Below, piece after piece: positions 8,190 to 14,721 of a stretch of DNA of 30,827 nucleotides. The stretch is taken from NCBI GenBank assembly GCA_045122895.1, contig JBGVIE010000064.1, positions 1 through 30,827 on the forward strand, written 5' to 3'. The translations under genes were made by a program, and so were the position numbers. Numbering within the stretch: position 1 is the first letter of the stretch; every line of letters begins with the position of its first letter. The notes under the pieces are model-generated. The model was not told where the DNA came from. It searched no databases and was given only the letters and a program-made list of their open reading frames with translations. Origin of the DNA: RGIG1934 sp045122895 (lineage in GTDB: Bacteria > Bacillota > Clostridia > Lachnospirales > Lachnospiraceae).

Positions 8190-9623
8190 ATGCAATCAAA
8201 ACATCCGCTTATAACCGGCACAATCATACTTACTTTTTCATCCCTTATAACAAAACTTATAGGTTTTTTCTTTAGAATATTCCTTTGCAAAAGAATTGGT
8301 GCAGAAAAACTTGGAATTTATCAATTAATCATCCCTTTTTTTGCGCTAGGACACACTATATGCTGTTCAGCAATAGAAACTGCTATTTCCAAGCATGTTG
8401 CCGAATCAAAAAAGACAAGTAAAAAAATATATCTTTTATGCGGCACAACACTGTCATTATGCCTTTCCGTTATTGTAGCTGCAGTATTATTTATTTTTTC
8501 AAGCAGAATAGGTATATATGTATTAAAAGACAGCAGGACAATTTTCCCTCTAAAAATAATAGCCTTTCTTTTACCGCTCAGTTCAATCCACGCCTGTATT
8601 TACGCTTATCATATAGGGAATGAAAAACCACAGGTTCCGGCAATAGGACTTGTACTTGAGCAAATCACACGTTTTTTATGCTTATTCCTGCTTTGTGCAA
8701 ACGGTGTGTATATAGCATTTTACTGCGATTTTGCGGGTGAACTCGCAAGCACTCTTTTTGCTGTCTTTTCTCTCATATTTGTTTTGAAAGAAATCAAGCC
8801 AGGCATAAAAGATTTAAAACAACATTCTCTAAATCTGTATAAAACTGCCTATCCTCTTGCACTTACCAGAATCCTAACATGTACACTTACAGGATTAGAA
8901 TCAATCCTGATTCCTACACTTCTTGTTCTATACGGTCTAAACAAAAGCGATGCAATGAGTATGTATGGCATATTGACAGGAATTGCCATTCCGGTCATTC
9001 TGTTTCCCTGCTGCATCATCACTTCACTTTCAACAATGCTCCTGCCCTCAATATCAAAATCAAACATAAACAATAATAATGAAAAAATAACAAAACAAAT
9101 AAATCTGATATTTTCTTTTTGTATGTATATGGGAATGTACTCAAGTTTCATTTTTATCAATTACAGTAATTTTATCGAAGACACTCTGTTTGATTACGAT
9201 TTGGTAAGTTCGTTTATTGAAATTCTAGGATGGCTGTGTCCTTTTTTGTATATTGGTATAACATTCAGCGCAATAATAAATGGCCTTGGAAAAACCAAGA
9301 CCATTTTCGTACACAATATAATTGTAAGTGTTTTAAAAATTACATGCATAATAATTACTATTCCGATATTTGGAATCAAAGGATACTTAATAACACTTCT
9401 AATCGCCCAAATACTTATGTGTTTTTTACATATTAGAACTGTCAAAACGAATTTTAAACTAAATACAAATATAGTAAAAAACCTTCTAAAGCCACTGGCA
9501 TATATTGTTTTAGCCTACCTTTGCGCTCTTATTCTCCCTGAAAAAAATCAGGTTTTGTCAATAATAATCAGCTCAGGAGTGTTTATGTCATTATCTTATT
9601 TCGACTTCAACACCTTCATCTAA
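8190..9623 (+). CDS. MOP-superfamily polysaccharide/lipid flippase (SpoVB/MurJ-like)
   Basis: A 477-residue integral membrane protein with about 12-14 hydrophobic helices. The N-terminal ITGTIILTFSSLITKLIGFFFRIFLCKRIGAEKLGIYQLI matches, in shorter pieces, the opening of the SpoVB/polysaccharide-flippase branch of the MOP superfamily (first helix, then Arg-rich loop and GIYQL). An internal repeat of the same kind begins near LYKTAYPLALTRILT. Such proteins flip undecaprenyl-linked sugars or lipid II. Which substrate applies here cannot be read from sequence: the window has no glycosyltransferases, but a sporulation role like SpoVB is possible given spoIIP nearby. GGAG precedes the ATG. It is divergent from the desulfurase and overlaps the convergent next gene by 33 bases. 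Confidence 0.82.
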   Translation: MQSKHPLITGTIILTFSSLITKLIGFFFRIFLCKRIGAEKLGIYQLIIPFFALGHTICCSAIETAISKHVAESKKTSKKIYLLCGTTLSLCLSVIVAAVLFIFSSRIGIYVLKDSRTIFPLKIIAFLLPLSSIHACIYAYHIGNEKPQVPAIGLVLEQITRFLCLFLLCANGVYIAFYCDFAGELASTLFAVFSLIFVLKEIKPGIKDLKQHSLNLYKTAYPLALTRILTCTLTGLESILIPTLLVLYGLNKSDAMSMYGILTGIAIPVILFPCCIITSLSTMLLPSISKSNINNNNEKITKQINLIFSFCMYMGMYSSFIFINYSNFIEDTLFDYDLVSSFIEILGWLCPFLYIGITFSAIINGLGKTKTIFVHNIIVSVLKITCIIITIPIFGIKGYLITLLIAQILMCFLHIRTVKTNFKLNTNIVKNLLKPLAYIVLAYLCALILPEKNQVLSIIISSGVFMSLSYFDFNTFI

Positions 9624-10187
9624 AAGCTTATTCACTCTTGACATCTTTACTTTAGAACAATCGCTATATGAGTTTCTGCACTCTAACACATACTCAAAGC
9701 TTTCAATATCTGTTTTTTTCTTGATGTCGCCATCTTCAAAAATAAAAGGTGAATTAAAGAGTTTATATTCATCTGCTTTTACAAAAACAGCTCTGTATGC
9801 GATTGTGTCTCCATTCTCACCAGGTACTCCGTAAGATATTACTAAAGTCTCTTTATCTGCGTCGTACTTCTCAACTGTATACACCTGTAAAATCTTGTCG
9901 TATGAATACTCTTCCTTAACCATATCAAGACAGAAAAACATATCCATTTCGTCCTCTATTTCCTCACGAATTTCACCTGCATCAGCATATGCATCAAGAC
10001 CTCTCAAAAGCTTATCCGCCTCGACATAATCGCCTTTATCAAGTGCCTTCTTGGCATCTGCATATCTATCCCTCGGCAGTGCAGCACTCACATAATGAGT
10101 GGCAAATCCTACTATCAGACATGCTATTGCTCCGATAAAAATTGCAATCAAAATCTTTAAATGTCTTTTATTTATTCCAGTTTCCAT
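9591..10187 (-). CDS. Membrane-anchored TPR-like protein of unknown function
   Basis: I do not recognise this 198-residue protein as a named family. It has a short basic N-terminus, one hydrophobic segment at about 11-35 (LKILIAIFIGAIACLIVGFA) and then a helix-turn-helix pair YADAKKALDKGDYVEADKLL plus DAYADAGEIREE. The YADA...GDY.EA pattern is a half-TPR repeat frequent in clostridial membrane proteins. The rest is acidic and mixed alpha/beta. It follows the CotH-family gene by 36 bases on the same strand, with only a weak AAAGAAG ribosome site, so it is probably co-transcribed and acts at the cell surface. Its 3' end overlaps the convergent flippase gene. Confidence 0.6.
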   Translation of the reverse strand: METGINKRHLKILIAIFIGAIACLIVGFATHYVSAALPRDRYADAKKALDKGDYVEADKLLRGLDAYADAGEIREEIEDEMDMFFCLDMVKEEYSYDKILQVYTVEKYDADKETLVISYGVPGENGDTIAYRAVFVKADEYKLFNSPFIFEDGDIKKKTDIESFEYVLECRNSYSDCSKVKMSRVNKLLDEGVEVEIR

Positions 10188-10223
10188 ACAAATTCTTCTT
10201 TCTATTATAAATTCTACCGGATA

Positions 10224-12566
10224 TTATTTTACCATAACTTTCTTGATTGCGCTATATTTTCCATAGTATTTCTTGCTTCCATCTGTAACATAAGCTCTTA
10301 CCTTTACATAACAATTCTTCTTTGATTTAAGCTTTGTAAGTGTAACAGAATATTTACTCCTGCTGACATTTACCCTGTTATATTTTGAAAAGCTCTTAGT
10401 AGTTGAATATACCACCTGATACCCCTGCGCTTTACTGTCTTTATTCCATTTAACCAAAGCCTTACCCTTTGAAGTACTCTTAATTGTAGCACTTTGTGTC
10501 TTTGGCTTTACAATAATCTTAACCTTCTTTGATGTTGCAGCGTAGTAACCACTGGCAGGAGCTTTAGCATTAATAGTCGCAACTCCGGCTCCTTTTATTG
10601 TAACTACTCCACTTGAAGATACTGTTGCCACATTCTTATTGGACGAAGAGTATGAAAGCTTTGTCTTGGCATTTGACTTAGAATCCAGCTTAAATGCTTT
10701 AGCATTACTGTATTTTACATAAGAAGTCGTACCACTAATTGTCTGCTTTTTACTTCCAATTACAATCTTCTTGTTATCCAAATCAAAATAAACTGTATAT
10801 GCACCCGCAGGTCCGTTTATATTATTGTAACTATCTGTTGTAAGTTTCATAGTTGATGGTTTGCTCACAACATAATCAAATCCATACCATGCGCCCGCAT
10901 CTCCATCAACACCATTATTAATTTTAAAACTTACCTGTGACGTTGTCTTAAAATAGCATTTATATAAATTACTCTTGCTGTCATACGACATCTTATATGA
11001 ATCCTTTAACTGCCAGTCATTCATATTTCCCCTTATATAAAATGCAGGATGTGTGTATGACTCTGAATTATTAACGCATTTCGTATACATCGATTTAATG
11101 CCTGTTATGTATTTACTAAACGTCATATTTTTCCCACTGTTTGCAATATCAAACTTAAATTCAGACTTTTTCGCATTATTAAAATCTTTTGAAGGAGTTA
11201 CATCACTACTGTAATTGTTCTTTGCAATATTATATACTGATGTGAATTTGTCAGTTGTGAGCCATGTAGATTTAGCGACGTTCTTTAACGCTTCCGTATA
11301 TTCTTTAATATATAATCCGCCCTGACATATTGTGTTTGTAATCACAGGATTTTGCTGTCCGCCTGCTGTTGCCGCCTGCGATGAATATGGATTGCTGTCT
11401 GTCATACCATTATTCTTATCAAGTCCATTTGTTATACCAAGACATCTGTCAAAATCGTATGGTATAAATATCATTTTATTATCGCTCTTTTTGAAATAAA
11501 TATAATAGTTATTATAATTATTTCTAAAGTCATCAGGATTACCTGTAAAATACGATACAGCTGCGAATTTCATAAAGCTGTCAACATCTAAATATTTTTC
11601 AACAATACTCTTTGTCAGATTACCGCCATTCATGGCTTTCAAAAAATTCACCAATGAAGAGTGATCAGAAGTCTTTTTGTTTGTCTTAAGGTCATAGCAA
11701 TAGAATTCACATTTATCTTCATCTTCTATACCATATGATTTAACAGAAGCCATATCCGCGCCACCATCGGCCCATCCACACTTGTATAAATCGCCACCCT
11801 GATCAGCCTGTGGCATATTCTTATCAATAAACACTTTATCAATAGGCTCATAAATTGTATATACACCCATATGATTGTCAGACCAGTCAACTGATGAAAG
11901 ATTAGTATGTGGTGCTAATACTCCATTATTTCTAAAAGTCTCATAAGCGTAATATTCTCTGATATATGTATTGTCAATATTACGATTCCACTTCATATCA
12001 AGCTTTTCAAGTGTTGCGAAAGTTCTGTTCTTCCTTGCCTTTCTCAAAGCTTTTGAGACATCATCGATTCCCCAGACCTTAACATCACTTCCATAATATG
12101 CTTCATCATCAAAAGTTTCCTGAAAATCAAGTTTCAAATGAACCAGATTATATATTCCTCTTGAAGTATCATAAAACTCACTTCTTGACGTATTTCCTTT
12201 AAGTCTTACACCAACTTCATTGATGACATATGTATTTGTATCCTTAGTTGTCTTAATAGTAATCTGGACATCTGCTTTTCTGTAAATTGGTGACTTAGAG
12301 CCCATATTTTCATATTTGACATAATCATCATTAAGCTTCTTAAGTTCAGCTTTACTCATAGATACATCAATACTAATCTTGTTATTGATATCGAACAACT
12401 GTTCAAAAATCTCTTCCTGTGTATAAGGAAGCTTGTCCGAATCAATATTGTATGTAGTTTCAGCCATTACTTTCACTACAAATGTTTCGTTCATGCCAAA
12501 TATACCAAGCATCATCGCCGTACATAATATAAGGCATAAAAATTTTCTTAAAATACCTTTCCTCAT
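10224..12566 (-). CDS. Secreted CotH-family protein with Ig-like and fibronectin-III-like C-terminal domains
   Basis: A 780-residue exported protein. Residues 1-36 are a signal peptide (basic MRKGILRKF, hydrophobic core, cleavage near VMAE). The CotH-kinase-like region spans about 50-430 and shows VGVRLKGNTSR and the late motif IPYDFDRCLGI. CotH-family proteins are atypical kinases that in Bacillus phosphorylate spore-coat proteins, and related ones occur on polysaccharide-degrading cells. Around 505-600 is a beta-sandwich reminiscent of starch-binding modules (YIRGNMNDWQLKDSY). It is followed by a bacterial Ig-like Big-2 domain (SSSNKNVATVSSSGVVTIKG) at about 610-690 and a fibronectin-III-like domain rich in Lys, Ser and Tyr to the end. 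AGGGAGG lies nine bases before ATG. Function is inferred from family; a surface role is likely. Confidence 0.85.
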   Translation of the reverse strand: MRKGILRKFLCLILCTAMMLGIFGMNETFVVKVMAETTYNIDSDKLPYTQEEIFEQLFDINNKISIDVSMSKAELKKLNDDYVKYENMGSKSPIYRKADVQITIKTTKDTNTYVINEVGVRLKGNTSRSEFYDTSRGIYNLVHLKLDFQETFDDEAYYGSDVKVWGIDDVSKALRKARKNRTFATLEKLDMKWNRNIDNTYIREYYAYETFRNNGVLAPHTNLSSVDWSDNHMGVYTIYEPIDKVFIDKNMPQADQGGDLYKCGWADGGADMASVKSYGIEDEDKCEFYCYDLKTNKKTSDHSSLVNFLKAMNGGNLTKSIVEKYLDVDSFMKFAAVSYFTGNPDDFRNNYNNYYIYFKKSDNKMIFIPYDFDRCLGITNGLDKNNGMTDSNPYSSQAATAGGQQNPVITNTICQGGLYIKEYTEALKNVAKSTWLTTDKFTSVYNIAKNNYSSDVTPSKDFNNAKKSEFKFDIANSGKNMTFSKYITGIKSMYTKCVNNSESYTHPAFYIRGNMNDWQLKDSYKMSYDSKSNLYKCYFKTTSQVSFKINNGVDGDAGAWYGFDYVVSKPSTMKLTTDSYNNINGPAGAYTVYFDLDNKKIVIGSKKQTISGTTSYVKYSNAKAFKLDSKSNAKTKLSYSSSNKNVATVSSSGVVTIKGAGVATINAKAPASGYYAATSKKVKIIVKPKTQSATIKSTSKGKALVKWNKDSKAQGYQVVYSTTKSFSKYNRVNVSRSKYSVTLTKLKSKKNCYVKVRAYVTDGSKKYYGKYSAIKKVMVK

Positions 12567-12637
12567 AAAAAATCAACCTCCCTTTTGTTTTGCTTACATT
12601 GCTTATTGTAACACATCTGTAACAACTTTGTATATAG

Positions 12638-12680
12638 AAAAGAGGACAACCCATGCCATACTATGACTTGGTTTGTCCCC
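12638..12680 (-). terminator. Rho-independent terminator after the GGGtGRT gene
   Basis: Minus strand arms at 12680-12670 (GGGGACAAACC) and 12652-12642 (GGGTTGTCCTC) pair over about 10 positions with one G-U pair and one mismatch, followed by TTTT at 12641-12638. It lies 23 bases past the stop of the GGGtGRT gene and separates that operon from the CotH gene. Confidence 0.65.
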
Positions 12681-12702
12681 AAATTAATAATCTTGTAATA
12701 TA

Positions 12703-13713
12703 TTAGAACTTACCTGCTGTAGCTGCTTCCTCAACAGAAACTGCAACTGCAACTGTAGCACCAACCATAGGGTTGTTACCCATTCCGATAAGACCCATCA
12801 TTTCAACGTGAGCTGGAACTGATGAAGATCCTGCGAACTGAGCATCTGAGTGCATACGTCCAAGTGTATCTGTCATACCATATGAAGCAGGACCTGCTGC
12901 CATATTATCCGGATGAAGTGTTCTACCTGTACCACCACCTGATGCTACTGAGAAGTACTTCTTACCCTGTTCGATACATTCTTTCTTGTATGTACCTGCT
13001 ACAGGATGCTGGAATCTTGTTGGGTTTGTTGAGTTACCTGTGATAGATACACCAACATTTTCGTTATGCATAATAGCAACACCTTCCTGAACATCATCAG
13101 CACCGTAACATTTTACAGTTGCACGAAGTCCGTCAGAGTATGCTTTTTCGTATACTACGTTAAGCTCAGCCTTAGCGTAATCATACTTTGTCTCAACGAA
13201 TGTAAATCCGTTGATACGAGAGATAATCTGAGCTGCATCTTTTCCAAGACCGTTTAAGATAACTCTTAATGGTTTCTTACGAACCTTGTTAGCCTTCTCA
13301 GCGATACCGATAGCACCCTCTGCTGCTGCGAATGATTCATGACCAGCTAAGAAAGCGAAACATTCTGTTTCTTCCTCTAATAACATCTTACCAAGGTTAC
13401 CATGTCCGATACCTACTTTTCTATGATCAGCAACTGATCCAGGTATACAGAATGCCTGAAGACCTTCACCGATAGCTGCTGCTGCGTCTGAAGCCTTTCT
13501 ACATCCTTTTTTGATAGCGATTGCTGCACCTACTGTGTAAGCCCAACATGCGTTTTCAAAGCAGATAGGCTGGATTTTCTTAACCTGTTCATAAACATCT
13601 AATCCAGCATCCTTTGTGATCTTTTCAGCTTCTTCGATTGAGCTGATTCCATAACTATTTAATACTGAATTGATCTGGTCAATTCTTCTTTCATATGATT
13701 CAAATAATGCCAT
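12703..13713 (-). CDS. GGGtGRT-family protein, unknown function
   Basis: A 336-residue soluble protein with the signature GGGTGRT at residues 259-265 (in SVASGGGTGRTLHPDN), which gives a conserved uncharacterised family its name. Other conspicuous stretches are GIGHGNLGKMLL (about 101-112), LAGHESFAAAEGAIGIAEK (122-140), a hydrophobic VILNGLGKDA that resembles a strand-loop-helix, and a Gly/Met-rich C-terminus MMGLIGMGNNPMVGAT. Cysteines are scattered (51, 56, 71, 89, 118, 202, 246) without a CxxC cluster. No signal peptide or membrane segment. The start has GAAGGAGACGAACGA upstream. It follows the IscU-like gene by 22 bases and the pair ends in a terminator. Codon use favours ATC, GGT and GCT like gap and rpsT, suggesting high expression. 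Enzyme or carrier function is unknown. Confidence 0.85.
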   Translation of the reverse strand: MALFESYERRIDQINSVLNSYGISSIEEAEKITKDAGLDVYEQVKKIQPICFENACWAYTVGAAIAIKKGCRKASDAAAAIGEGLQAFCIPGSVADHRKVGIGHGNLGKMLLEEETECFAFLAGHESFAAAEGAIGIAEKANKVRKKPLRVILNGLGKDAAQIISRINGFTFVETKYDYAKAELNVVYEKAYSDGLRATVKCYGADDVQEGVAIMHNENVGVSITGNSTNPTRFQHPVAGTYKKECIEQGKKYFSVASGGGTGRTLHPDNMAAGPASYGMTDTLGRMHSDAQFAGSSSVPAHVEMMGLIGMGNNPMVGATVAVAVSVEEAATAGKF

Positions 13714-13735
13714 TGTTCGTTCGTCTCCTTCCTAA

Positions 13736-14437
13736 TTATTCTTTACGTGGGTCGATGATCTTAACAGCACCCTGTTCTTTTGTTACTCTACCATAAGAAC
13801 CTGAAGCTTTTTCCCAAGCTGTGTTAGCATCGTCACCTTTTTTGATAAAGTCTGTCATTTTTCCGAGTGAAACGAACTGGTATCCGATTACTTCGTTATT
13901 CTCATCAAGAGCGATTCCTGTAACGTAACCTTCAGCCATTTCAAGGTAACGAACTCCCTTTTCCTTAGTTGCATACATTGTACCAACCTGCGAACGAAGT
14001 CCCTTTCCTAAATCTTCAAGACCTGCACCGATTGCAAGACCGTCATCAGAGAATGCACTCTGTGTACGTCCGTATACAATCTGTAAGAATAATTCTCTCA
14101 TAGCTGTGTTAATAGCGTCACAAACTAAGTCTGTGTTAAGAGCTTCGAGAATTGTCTTTCCCTGTAAAATCTCAGCTGCCATAGCTGCTGAATGTGTCAT
14201 ACCTGAACATCCGATTGTCTCAACTAAAGCTTCCTCAATAATACCATTTTTAACATTTAATGAAAGCTTACAAGCTCCCTGCTGTGGAGCACACCAGCCT
14301 ACACCATGTGTAAAACCAGAAATATCTTCGATTTTTTTAGAGTGTACCCATCTTCCTTCTTCTGGGATTGGAGCTGGGTCATGCTTTGCGCCCTTTGCAA
14401 CAGGACACATGTTTTCAACTTCCTTTGTGTAAATCAT
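13736..14437 (-). CDS. IscU/NifU-N-like scaffold protein with a long C-terminal extension
   Basis: A 233-residue soluble protein whose middle resembles the Fe-S scaffold fold of IscU. QQGACKLSLNVKNGIIEEALVETIGCSGMTHSAAMAAEILQGKTILEAL (shown in shorter pieces: GACKLSLNV, VETIGCSGMTHSAA, LQGKTILEAL) follows the order of the IscU segments around its first two cluster cysteines. A third is in TDLVCDAIN. That puts candidate ligands at Cys56, Cys77 and Cys106, with extra Cys11 and Cys49. Unlike IscU (about 130 residues), it has an N-terminal segment ending GRWVHSKKIEDISG and about 110 further residues after the core. AAAGGAG lies seven bases before ATG. It leads a two-gene operon with the GGGtGRT gene, so a joint task is inferred, not shown. 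No cysteine desulfurase is adjacent. Confidence 0.75.
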   Translation of the reverse strand: MIYTKEVENMCPVAKGAKHDPAPIPEEGRWVHSKKIEDISGFTHGVGWCAPQQGACKLSLNVKNGIIEEALVETIGCSGMTHSAAMAAEILQGKTILEALNTDLVCDAINTAMRELFLQIVYGRTQSAFSDDGLAIGAGLEDLGKGLRSQVGTMYATKEKGVRYLEMAEGYVTGIALDENNEVIGYQFVSLGKMTDFIKKGDDANTAWEKASGSYGRVTKEQGAVKIIDPRKE

Positions 14438-14469
14438 TATAAGACTCCTTTCAATTACTGATTCTATTG

Positions 14470-14487
14470 TGTAAAAAAATTCACACT
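14470..14487. promoter_or_regulatory. Imperfect 7-4-7 palindrome in the leader of the IscU-like operon
   Basis: GTGTAAA (14470-14476), four A residues, TTCACAC (14481-14487): one mismatch between arms. The 7-4-7 layout and the TTCACA half recall operators of the redox repressor Rex (TTGTGAA-N4-TTCACAA), with two to three departures. It lies 33 bases upstream of the ATG at 14437. A clear promoter for this operon was not found. Confidence 0.3.
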
Positions 14488-14571
14488 ATGGTTTCATTTT
14501 CTCATAAAATCACAAAATAGTCTATCACTTTTTTATAAAAAACTACAGAATCCTTTGTATTTCGACGTTCT

Positions 14572-14617
14572 ACACTATATCTAGTGTTTGCACTTTCAAA
14601 AAAACACAATATTTTGT
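14572..14617 (+). promoter_or_regulatory. Tandem NrdR boxes upstream of nrdD
   Basis: Box 1 ACACTATATCTAGT (14572-14585, extended palindrome to 14587) and box 2 ACACAATATTTTGT (14604-14617). The NrdR consensus is ACACWATATWKWGT; box 2 matches fully and box 1 has one departure. Their starts are 32 bases apart, three helical turns, as expected for co-operative binding of the ATP/dATP-sensing repressor. Box 2 ends 10 bases before the -35 of the nrdD promoter. Confidence 0.85.
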
Positions 14618-14626
14618 AATATCATA

Positions 14627-14655
14627 TTTACATAGTATTTTGCATATGCTATAAT
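14627..14655 (+). promoter_or_regulatory. Sigma-A promoter of nrdD-nrdG-dut
   Basis: -35 TTTACA (14627-14632), 17-base spacer, perfect -10 TATAAT (14650-14655). Transcription should begin near 14662, giving a leader of about 60 bases that contains the GAACGC/GCGTTC hairpin at 14674-14691. Confidence 0.85.
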
Positions 14656-14673
14656 GACACCGTTCGCAAAATT

Positions 14674-14691
14674 GAACGCGACTATGCGTTC
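14674..14691 (+). promoter_or_regulatory. Hairpin in the nrdD leader with a competing partner
   Basis: GAACGC (14674-14679) pairs with GCGTTC (14686-14691) over a six-base loop. The same GAACG can instead pair with CGTTC at 14661-14665, at the predicted transcript start. The two structures are mutually exclusive and lie 13 bases or more ahead of the AGAAGGG ribosome site. A role is not shown. Confidence 0.4.
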
Positions 14692-14721
14692 TGCTATATA
14701 GAAAGAGAAGGGATTAACATT

